From an uncultured Flavobacteriales bacterium (lineage in GTDB: Bacteria > Bacteroidota > Bacteroidia > Flavobacteriales > Weeksellaceae): a DNA stretch of 39,292 nt. The stretch is from the NCBI GenBank assembly GCA_937876095.1, contig CALFIE010000049.1:1-39292 (forward strand), written 5' to 3'. The notes under the pieces are model-generated. The model was not told where the DNA came from. It searched no databases and saw only the letters and a list, made by a program, of their open reading frames with translations. Numbering within the stretch: the first letter of the stretch is position 1; the number at the start of each line of letters is the position of its first letter. Positions 31,469 to 37,980 of this stretch are shown piece by piece. Both the position numbers and the translations under genes were made by a program.

Positions 31469-32446
31469 ATGAAGATTTCTGTAGCAATGTGCACCTATAA
31501 TGGTGAGAAATTTTTGAAAGAACAAATAGATTCAATTCTTTGCCAAAATTATCCCGTGAACGAAATTGTAGTGTGTGATGACGGTTCAAAAGATAATACA
31601 CTTGAACTTTTGAACCAATACAAAAAAGAAAACCCTATTCTTTTTAATATTAACGTTAACAAAGAAAATCTAAAAAGTATAAAAAACTTTGAAAAAGCAA
31701 TTTCACTTTGTACGGGAGATGTAATTTTCTTAGCAGATCAAGATGATATTTGGCACAAAAATAAAACTGAAATAATAACTAGTTTTCTTACAGAAAACGA
31801 GAATGTTTCTGTTGTTTGTACCAATGCAAATGCTATTGATGAAAATTCTAAATTTTTAGAAAATAATTTTGTAATGTGGGATGTTTTCTCAAAATTTATA
31901 AAAAATAAACCTGATCAATATTATTTTAATTTTATTGTCGAAAAAGGAAATTTTGCAACAGGAGCTACTATAGCTTTTAAAAAAGAAATAGTGGAAAAAA
32001 TAATACCTATTCCTGTAATTGATAATTATTATCATGACGAATGGATTGCGCTTATTGCTTCTTGCCAAGATAAAATGAAATTTATAGATGAAAAACTAAT
32101 TAATTACAGAATACATTCCAATCAACAAGTTGGTGGACAAGCTTTTAACAAGAGTGAATATTGTTTTGACGAACAATATCATTATTTTATTAAGAATTTT
32201 GATGTTGAAAATCTTGGAGTTTTGAAAAATAAAATAAAAAATCAAATAAATTGGTATAATAAATTTATGCCTGAATTTAAAGATAAAGCGAATGAAGCAG
32301 CCTTCAAAACGATTCTTGAAAGGTTAAATCAGGAAATTTCAATAAACAAAAAAAATATTAAAAAAAACAATTTTGTTTTATATCATTTTTTGAATATCAC
32401 AGATAAAATTTTAGGAAAAAGACAATTAAAAAAACTTACAAACTAA
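31469..32446 (+). CDS. Glycosyltransferase family 2, rhamnosyltransferase-like, module copy 2
   Basis: A 325-residue paralogue of the gene at 29480: MKISVAMCTYNGEKFLKEQI, EIVVCDDGSKDNTLELL, DVIFLADQDDIW, NFATGATIAFKKEIVEKI and YYHDEWIALIASC line up with it. The first 38 coding bases differ at only one position from the other copy (29489-29526 with 31478-31515), while the rest has diverged more. It ends the plus-strand glycan run; a 19-base-arm terminator follows. Probably adds a deoxyhexose or similar sugar; not provable here. Confidence 0.85.
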   Translation: MKISVAMCTYNGEKFLKEQIDSILCQNYPVNEIVVCDDGSKDNTLELLNQYKKENPILFNINVNKENLKSIKNFEKAISLCTGDVIFLADQDDIWHKNKTEIITSFLTENENVSVVCTNANAIDENSKFLENNFVMWDVFSKFIKNKPDQYYFNFIVEKGNFATGATIAFKKEIVEKIIPIPVIDNYYHDEWIALIASCQDKMKFIDEKLINYRIHSNQQVGGQAFNKSEYCFDEQYHYFIKNFDVENLGVLKNKIKNQINWYNKFMPEFKDKANEAAFKTILERLNQEISINKKNIKKNNFVLYHFLNITDKILGKRQLKKLTN

Positions 32447-32450
32447 TTTA

Positions 32451-32491
32451 AAAAGAGCTGGTTTCAAAATTTTGAAACCAGCTCTTTTATA
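32451..32491. terminator. Bidirectional terminator between the glycan gene runs
   Basis: A perfect 19-base inverted repeat, AAAAGAGCTGGTTTCAAAA at 32451-32469 with its complement at 32470-32488. It serves both the plus-strand run and the convergent minus-strand run. Confidence 0.8.
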
Positions 32492-32512
32492 TTCATACAA
32501 AACTTCGAGAAA

Positions 32513-32617
32513 TTACTCCTCTCTTTGATAATCATTCTCAATTCTCACAATATCATTTTCCCCAAAATAAGTTCCAGTTTGTACTTCTATGATGACCTTT
32601 TTTTCGTTGAAAACCAT
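32513..32617 (-). pseudogene. 3'-end remnant of a mannose-6-phosphate isomerase-like cupin gene
   Basis: A 34-codon frame (MVFNEKKVIIEVQTGTYFGE then NDIVRIENDYQREE) matches the last part of the intact cupin at 33576-33923 (IIEVQTGTYFGEDDIVRIED). The DNA match covers about 60 bases with about five differences. The beginning (MVFNEKK) is unlike the cupin. It is therefore a duplicated tail, too short to function. It lies 25 bases beyond the GT90-type gene, so that gene is flanked by two cupin tails in the same orientation. Confidence 0.8.
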
Positions 32618-32642
32618 TAAAAATTCCCTTTTTCATTCTAAG

Positions 32643-33572
32643 TTAAATTATTAAATACTTCTCTAGAGTCTTCAAACTACAATAATCTTCAACATCCTTA
32701 ATAAAAAATTGTTCACAAAATTGGTGGGCGTTTTTTATAATTTCAAAACATTTTTCTGGATTGGCGATATAGAAACTAAGTTGTTCTTCCAGATCAGAAT
32801 AATCAGGCTTTATTTCTATAAAATGTTTTCCTCCTTCCAAAGTTCCTTCCATAAACCAAGTTTCGTATTTTGGTTTCGGCATTACGGCAATAGAATTACT
32901 ACTCATAATCCATTTTAAATTGGTCGCGACATCATTACCTTCAAGACTCAAAATAAATTTATAGTCTAAATGTTTTTTTATAGAAATTTTAGGTTTAATC
33001 CATTTACTGTTTCCACCTATTTTATTGACTTGTCCCAAATCACACAAAGGATGGTTGAAATATTTTTCATAAAAATCAAATCGATGTTGCTGAAATACTG
33101 CACCCCTTCCTATTAAAATGGTTTTTTTCAAAAGAAAATCCTTGTCATTTTTTACCCAAACAAAATGTCTTGTTTTATCAAGATTAAGCAAAACACTATT
33201 TTGGTTTTCATCAGAAATAGGTCTGCTTTTTACAATTGATGGAACATCAGGAACATGTACCACATCACCGAAAACATAATCTATTGGTAAATTTTTATTG
33301 AAAAATCTTGCATATTCATAAGCATCATAATAATAAGCTTTTGGGGTTTCCGCTTTCAAAAGAGTTTTTATCTTTTTATCGGATTTTTTTAAATGGTTTT
33401 CAAAATTGATTTTGCAGTAATAATCAATCCTTTTCTGAGCAGATTTTTTTTGATCTGAAGAAAGTTTTTTTTCCAAAAATTTTACTTTTTCAGCATAATT
33501 TCCAGAAGGAAGTATTCTTCTAAAAAAAACTTCAATATAATATAGGAGTTTGTTTTTTCTGTCAATATTCAT
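32643..33572 (-). CDS. Glycosyltransferase family 90-like protein (LPS-modifying, CAP10 type)
   Basis: A 309-residue protein with the GT90/CAP10 core: IDYVFGDVVHVPDVPSIVKS, then ILIGRGAVFQQHRFDFYEK, then FILSLEGNDVATNLKWIMSS and NSIAVMPKPKYETWFMEGTL, with HFIEIKPDYSDLEEQL. GT90 enzymes add xylose, glucose or related sugars, and bacterial members modify lipopolysaccharide. No signal peptide; a basic N-terminus with weak hydrophobic character. It starts three bases after the cupin and is probably cotranscribed with it. It sits between two copies of the cupin 3' end, which suggests it arrived as a cassette. Confidence 0.8.
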   Translation of the reverse strand: MNIDRKNKLLYYIEVFFRRILPSGNYAEKVKFLEKKLSSDQKKSAQKRIDYYCKINFENHLKKSDKKIKTLLKAETPKAYYYDAYEYARFFNKNLPIDYVFGDVVHVPDVPSIVKSRPISDENQNSVLLNLDKTRHFVWVKNDKDFLLKKTILIGRGAVFQQHRFDFYEKYFNHPLCDLGQVNKIGGNSKWIKPKISIKKHLDYKFILSLEGNDVATNLKWIMSSNSIAVMPKPKYETWFMEGTLEGGKHFIEIKPDYSDLEEQLSFYIANPEKCFEIIKNAHQFCEQFFIKDVEDYCSLKTLEKYLII

Positions 33573-33575
33573 TAC

Positions 33576-33923
33576 TTATTGTGCTCGATCGTAGTCATCC
33601 TCAATTCTCACAATATCATCTTCCCCGAAATAAGTTCCGGTTTGTACTTCTATAATTGCCATTTTTATGTCGGTTCGGTTTTCCATCCTGTGTTTTGCAC
33701 CAAGTGGAATGAAGATGCTTTCGCCATATTTCAAAAGATGTTCTACTCCATTTAAAACGACCACAGCTTCACCTTCTACAACAGTCCAAAACTCTTGTCT
33801 TTTGTAATGATATTGGTACGACAATCTTTGCCCAGGATTAACCTCAATTCTCTTTACTTTAAAGTTTTCTTCGTCTTGCAAAACATAATATTTTCCCCAA
33901 GGTCTTTCTCCGATTTCCAACAT
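33576..33923 (-). CDS. Mannose-6-phosphate isomerase type 2-like cupin
   Basis: A 115-residue single cupin domain of the kind found at the end of ManC-type enzymes. Signs are ERPWGKYYVLQDEENFKVKR, PGQRLSYQYHYKRQEFWTVV (metal-binding His/Glu), EGEAVVVLNGVEHLLKYGES and IFIPLGAKHRMENR. It could isomerise mannose-6-phosphate and fructose-6-phosphate to feed GDP-mannose for the glycan, but the domain alone does not prove catalysis. The start is ATG 33923 (MLEIGERPWGKYY), because a TACATTTG promoter element (33944-33951) covers the alternative upstream start. Its tail is duplicated at 32513-32617. Confidence 0.87.
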   Translation of the reverse strand: MLEIGERPWGKYYVLQDEENFKVKRIEVNPGQRLSYQYHYKRQEFWTVVEGEAVVVLNGVEHLLKYGESIFIPLGAKHRMENRTDIKMAIIEVQTGTYFGEDDIVRIEDDYDRAQ

Positions 33924-33943
33924 AATTTTTGTGAATTTTTTCA

Positions 33944-33951
33944 CAAATGTA
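33944..33951 (-). promoter_or_regulatory. Promoter -7 element for the cupin-GT90 unit (TACATTTG)
   Basis: TACATTTG on the minus strand, 21 bases before the ATG at 33923; it decides the start against the in-frame codon at 33944. Confidence 0.5.
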
Positions 33952-34003
33952 GCAAATAATTTTTTTCAACCATCATTTTACCCCAAAACACGCATAAAAT
34001 CAC

Positions 34004-34011
34004 TAAATTTG
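34004..34011 (+). promoter_or_regulatory. Promoter -7 element for gltX (TAAATTTG)
   Basis: TAAATTTG, 14 bases before the gltX ATG. Confidence 0.5.
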
Positions 34012-34024
34012 CAACCTAATTTTT

Positions 34025-35545
34025 ATGAAAATTATGAAAAAAGTTCGCGTAAGATTTGCGCCCAGTCCAACTGGACCTCTACATTTGGGTGGTGTGAGAA
34101 CCGCTCTTTATGATTATCTTTTTGCCAAAAAACAAGGTGGTGATTTTGTTCTCAGAATAGAGGATACAGATACCGCACGTTTTGTAGAAGGAGCAGAAGA
34201 TTATATCTTAGAAGCGCTAGAATGGGCAGGAATTTCGCCCGATGAAAGTCCGAAACATGGTGGAAAATACGGACCATACAGACAATCGGAACGTCGCGAA
34301 ATTTATGATAAATACACCGAGCAAATTTTGCAAACAGACTATGCGTACATCGCTTTTGACACACCCGAAGATTTAGAAAAAATTCGTGCAGAATACGAAG
34401 AAAAAGGCGAAGTTTTCTCATACAATAATTTTACCAGAAACCGAATGCGAAACAGTATTTCTCTTTCTGAAGAAGAAGTGAAAGATCTTTTAGCAAAAAA
34501 CACACCTTATGTAGTTCGTTTCAAAATGCCGATTGATCGATTGGTACATACCGAAGACATCATTCGTGGGAAATCTGCTGTGAATACCAATACTTTAGAC
34601 GATAAAGTTTTGGTAAAACAAGACGGAATGCCAACTTATCATTTTGCCAATATTATAGATGATCACGAGATGGAAATTTCGCACGTAATTCGTGGTGAAG
34701 AGTGGTTACCTTCTCTTCCACTCCACGTTTTGCTGTATGAAGCATTTGGTTGGGAATCTCCAGAATTTGCGCATCTTTCACTTATTTTAAAACCAGAAGG
34801 TAAAGGAAAATTGAGCAAAAGAGATGGTGATAAATTTGGATTTCCGGTGTTTCCTTTAGATTTCAAAGATGTTGAAACTGGAACAGTTTCCAAAGGTTAT
34901 CGTGAGGAAGGATATCTTCCAGAAGCCTTCATCAATTTTTTAGCGCTACTTGGTTGGTCACCTTCAGATGACAAAGAAATTTTGAGTCTAAATGAGATGG
35001 CTGCAGAATTTGATTTGCACAAAGTGCATAAAGCGGGAGCAAGATTTTCTAAAGAAAAAGCAGAATGGTTCAATCATCAATATTTACAAAAAAAATCAGA
35101 CAACGAAGTTGTACTTTTGTTTAAAGATATTGATGCTGTTAAAAATTCAAATTTTAATGATGAAAAATTACTAAAAATCGTTCATCTGATGAAAGAGCGC
35201 GCCAACTTTGTAAAAGATATATACGAGCAAGGATTGTTTTTCTTTGAAGCGCCAACTTCATACGACGAAAAAGCAGTAAAAAAAGCGTGGAACGAAGAAA
35301 CCACCAAAATTTTGGAAGAACTCACTAGAAAATTACAACAATCTGAATTCAAAGCAGCTACATTGAAAGAGGATTTACACCATTTTGTAGAAGAAAAAGA
35401 ACTCGGATTTGGCAAGGTGATGATGCCTCTCAGATTAAGTTTGGTTGGCGAACTGAAAGGTCCAGATGTACCCGATATGATGGAAATTCTAGGTAAAGAA
35501 GAAACTTTGCAAAGAATTCAAACTGCTATTTTAAACTTAAAATAA
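34025..35545 (+). CDS. gltX: Glutamyl-tRNA synthetase
   Basis: A 506-residue class Ib aminoacyl-tRNA synthetase charging tRNA-Glu (and possibly tRNA-Gln if the amidotransferase route is used). The HIGH region is RFAPSPTGPLHLGGVRTALY, followed by FVLRIEDTDTARFV, YRQSERREIYDKY, VLVKQDGMPTYHFANIIDDH, VIRGEEWLPSLPLHVLLYEA and the KMSKS-type KLSKRDGDKFG. The C-terminal anticodon-binding domain is complete. ATG 34034 is an alternative start. Divergent from the glycan locus and back to core genome. Confidence 0.96.
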   Translation: MKIMKKVRVRFAPSPTGPLHLGGVRTALYDYLFAKKQGGDFVLRIEDTDTARFVEGAEDYILEALEWAGISPDESPKHGGKYGPYRQSERREIYDKYTEQILQTDYAYIAFDTPEDLEKIRAEYEEKGEVFSYNNFTRNRMRNSISLSEEEVKDLLAKNTPYVVRFKMPIDRLVHTEDIIRGKSAVNTNTLDDKVLVKQDGMPTYHFANIIDDHEMEISHVIRGEEWLPSLPLHVLLYEAFGWESPEFAHLSLILKPEGKGKLSKRDGDKFGFPVFPLDFKDVETGTVSKGYREEGYLPEAFINFLALLGWSPSDDKEILSLNEMAAEFDLHKVHKAGARFSKEKAEWFNHQYLQKKSDNEVVLLFKDIDAVKNSNFNDEKLLKIVHLMKERANFVKDIYEQGLFFFEAPTSYDEKAVKKAWNEETTKILEELTRKLQQSEFKAATLKEDLHHFVEEKELGFGKVMMPLRLSLVGELKGPDVPDMMEILGKEETLQRIQTAILNLK

Positions 35546-35567
35546 TAGATACACTAAAAAAAATTAC

Positions 35568-35575
35568 TAATTTTG
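35568..35575 (+). promoter_or_regulatory. Promoter -7 element for accA (TAATTTTG)
   Basis: TAATTTTG, 19 bases before the accA ATG. Confidence 0.45.
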
Positions 35576-35593
35576 AACGATTAATCTCAGGAT

Positions 35594-36550
35594 ATGGAAT
35601 ATTTAGATTTTGAACTACCCATAAAAGAACTGATGGAGCAATATGAAACTTGTTCTTTGGTTGGCGAAGATACTGGTGTAGATATGAAATTGGCTTGTAG
35701 TCAAATTGAAGATAAAATTATTGAAAAAAAGAAAGAAATCTACGGAAATCTGACTCCATGGCAACGTGTACAGATGTCGAGACATCCGGATCGACCTTAC
35801 ACATTGGATTTCATCAACGGAATTGTAGACAAAGATAGTTTTTTGGAATTACACGGTGATAGAAATTTTGCCGATGATCCTGCAATGATTGGTGGAATGG
35901 CAAAAATTGACGGACAAAGTGTAATAATTATAGGAACTCAAAAAGGTAGAACTACCAAAGAACGACAATTGCGTAGATTCGGGATGTCTAATCCAGAAGG
36001 TTACAGAAAAGCACTAAGATTGATGAAATTAGCAGAAAAATTTCATTTACCTGTAATTACTCTAATTGATACACCAGGAGCATATCCTGGTTTAGAAGCA
36101 GAAGAACGCGGACAAGGTGAAGCCATCGCAAGAAATATTTTTGAAATGTGCCAACTAAAAACCCCAATTTTTGTGTATATTATTGGAGAAGGTGCAAGTG
36201 GTGGTGCTTTAGGAATTGGTGTTGGCAACAAAGTATATATGCTAGAAAATACTTGGTATTCGGTAATTGCGCCAGAAAGTTGCTCTTCTATTTTATGGAG
36301 AAACTGGGAACACAAAGAAGATGCAGCTAATGCATTGAAATTGACTCCAAAAGATATGATGAAAGAGAAATTTATAGACGGAATTATAGAAGAACCACTT
36401 GGTGGAGCGCACTATGAACCGCAAATTGCTTATCAACACGTGAAAACATCTATTTTGCATAATATGAAAGCCTTCGAGAAATTCTCTGCCAAAGAATTAG
36501 TTGACCAAAGGCAAGATAAATTTATTGCAATGGGACAATTCAAAGGATAA
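35594..36550 (+). CDS. accA: Acetyl-CoA carboxylase carboxyltransferase subunit alpha
   Basis: A 318-residue AccA, which with AccD moves the carboxyl group from biotin to acetyl-CoA to make malonyl-CoA. Shows LTPWQRVQMSRHPDRPYTLD, FLELHGDRNFADDPAMIGGM, GTQKGRTTKERQLRRFGMSN, LPVITLIDTPGAYPGLEAEE, RGQGEAIARNIFEM, IGEGASGGALGIGVGNKVY and SVIAPESCSSILWRN, all canonical. It is separate from accB-accC, as usual. A clear terminator follows. Confidence 0.97.
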   Translation: MEYLDFELPIKELMEQYETCSLVGEDTGVDMKLACSQIEDKIIEKKKEIYGNLTPWQRVQMSRHPDRPYTLDFINGIVDKDSFLELHGDRNFADDPAMIGGMAKIDGQSVIIIGTQKGRTTKERQLRRFGMSNPEGYRKALRLMKLAEKFHLPVITLIDTPGAYPGLEAEERGQGEAIARNIFEMCQLKTPIFVYIIGEGASGGALGIGVGNKVYMLENTWYSVIAPESCSSILWRNWEHKEDAANALKLTPKDMMKEKFIDGIIEEPLGGAHYEPQIAYQHVKTSILHNMKAFEKFSAKELVDQRQDKFIAMGQFKG

Positions 36551-36558
36551 AAAAATAA

Positions 36559-36592
36559 AAAAAAGAGCTCGAAAATGAAGCTCTTTTTTATT
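36559..36592 (+). terminator. Terminator after accA
   Basis: AAAAAAGAGCT (36559-36569) pairs with AGCTCTTTTTT (36579-36589), with a 9-base loop and trailing T/A. Confidence 0.8.
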
Positions 36593-36674
36593 TTCTAAAA
36601 ATTTAACTCATTTTTTTAGAGAGTTGTTTTACGTCGGTTTTTCACCTAATTCTTTTACTAATTTTTACTTTTTT

Positions 36675-36912
36675 TTAAAATAACCTTTCTACCACAACAA
36701 TTTCATCTACATTAGTTTCGGTTACAACTTCATACAATCTATTTTGATAACTGATAATTGCGGATGTTTCAGGTTATTTTGAATAAAATTGACTAGAACT
36801 TACGTCTACAAAATCTTTTCAACTTATTCAAAAGTATATTTCGATTGGCAAAAACTCCAGAAAAACAGAGAAAGGAGTAATAAGGAGGTGTTTCTTTTCA
36901 TCAATATCAATT
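36675..36912 (-). pseudogene. Possible degenerate coding remnant between accA and tsf
   Basis: In this 490-base gap the minus strand holds coding-like pieces broken by a stop and a frame change. One frame reads IDIDEKKHLLITPFSVFLEF and ends at a TGA. The next frame reads NRNILLNKLKDFVDVSSSQF, then a stop, then PETSAIISYQNRLYEVVTET and NVDEIVVVERLF before a TAA at 36675. I do not recognise a family. It may be a decayed gene. The remaining parts of the gap (36593-36674 and 36913-36980) show nothing I can name. Confidence 0.35.
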
Positions 36913-36980
36913 AATTTGTGTTATAAATACTTAGCAATGTAAAACACAAAATCTTAGTTTTTAGTTTGCGTTAAATTTAT

Positions 36981-36988
36981 TATCTTTG
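36981..36988 (+). promoter_or_regulatory. Promoter -7 element for tsf (TATCTTTG)
   Basis: TATCTTTG, 52 bases before the tsf ATG, so tsf has its own promoter rather than depending on rpsB. Confidence 0.5.
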
Positions 36989-37040
36989 CATCGCTTAAAA
37001 ATAAGCCTATTATAATCAATAATTTTAAAAAATAAACGAT

Positions 37041-37865
37041 ATGTATACACCAGTTGCTGCAGATGTAGCAAAACTAAGAAACACCACAGGTGCAGGAATG
37101 ATGGACTGCAAAAAAGCTTTAACTGAAGCTGAAGGAGATTTTGAAAAAGCGATTGAAATTCTTCGTAAAAAAGGACAAAAAGTAGCTGCAAACAGAGCAG
37201 ACAGAGAGTCTACAGAAGGAGCAGTTATCGCAAAAGTAAACGAAGATAATACATTAGGTGGAATTATTGCACTGAATTGTGAAACCGATTTCGTAGCTAA
37301 AAATGACAGTTTTGTAGAATTAGCTCACGAATTGGCAGAACAAGCGATGTTTTATGCTACCAAAGAAGAATTTTTAGCTTCAGATTTCCACGGGATTACA
37401 GTTGCTGATAAATTAATTGAGCAAACAGGAGTAATTGGCGAAAAAATTGAAATTGGCTCTTTCGAAAGAATCCAAGGTCCTTATTTAGGAGCTTACATTC
37501 ACGCTGGTAACAAAATTGCTGCGATTACCTCGCTTTCTGCAAATGTAGGAGGAGCTTCAGAAGTGGCTAAAGCTGTTTCTATGCAAATTGCTGCTATGAA
37601 TCCAATTGCACTAGACGAAACTATGGTATCACAAGAAACCATTGATAAAGAATTGGAAATCGAAAGAGATATTTTAACTAAAGAAGGAAAACCTGCAAAC
37701 ATCATAGATAATATTTTGAAAGGTAAAATGCAGAAATTCTACAAAGAAAACACTTTGGTTCACCAAGCATTTATCAAAGACAGTGCAATGTCTGTTTCAG
37801 ATTATGTAAAAGCTGCAGATAAAGACCTAAAAATAGTTGGTTTTGTAAGAGCTAGTCTTGCCTAA
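37041..37865 (+). CDS. tsf: Elongation factor Ts
   Basis: A 274-residue EF-Ts, the guanine nucleotide exchange factor of EF-Tu. Shows VAKLRNTTGAGMMDCKKALT (start domain), EAEGDFEKAIEILRKKGQK, AVIAKVNEDNTLGGIIALNC, ETDFVAKNDSFVELAHELAE and, near the end, KFYKENTLVHQAFIKD. The length is typical. It usually follows rpsB in one operon; here 490 bases of non-coding or degenerate DNA and a separate promoter precede it, and a terminator follows. Confidence 0.96.
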   Translation: MYTPVAADVAKLRNTTGAGMMDCKKALTEAEGDFEKAIEILRKKGQKVAANRADRESTEGAVIAKVNEDNTLGGIIALNCETDFVAKNDSFVELAHELAEQAMFYATKEEFLASDFHGITVADKLIEQTGVIGEKIEIGSFERIQGPYLGAYIHAGNKIAAITSLSANVGGASEVAKAVSMQIAAMNPIALDETMVSQETIDKELEIERDILTKEGKPANIIDNILKGKMQKFYKENTLVHQAFIKDSAMSVSDYVKAADKDLKIVGFVRASLA

Positions 37866-37896
37866 TTGTTTGTTTCTAAAGAAAACTCAATAAACT

Positions 37897-37928
37897 CTCT
37901 TATGATTTTTATCGTAAGAGATTTTTTT
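37897..37928 (+). terminator. Terminator after tsf
   Basis: CTCTTATGAT (37897-37906), loop TTTT, ATCGTAAGAG (37911-37920), then a long T run. Confidence 0.8.
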
Positions 37929-37951
37929 TTATATTATTATCAAAAATAATA

Positions 37952-37959
37952 TAACTTTG
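37952..37959 (+). promoter_or_regulatory. Promoter -7 element for the secreted IgGFc-binding-like protein (TAACTTTG)
   Basis: TAACTTTG, 21 bases before the ATG at 37981. Confidence 0.45.
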
Positions 37960-37980
37960 TAATCTTTGCTATACATTTTT

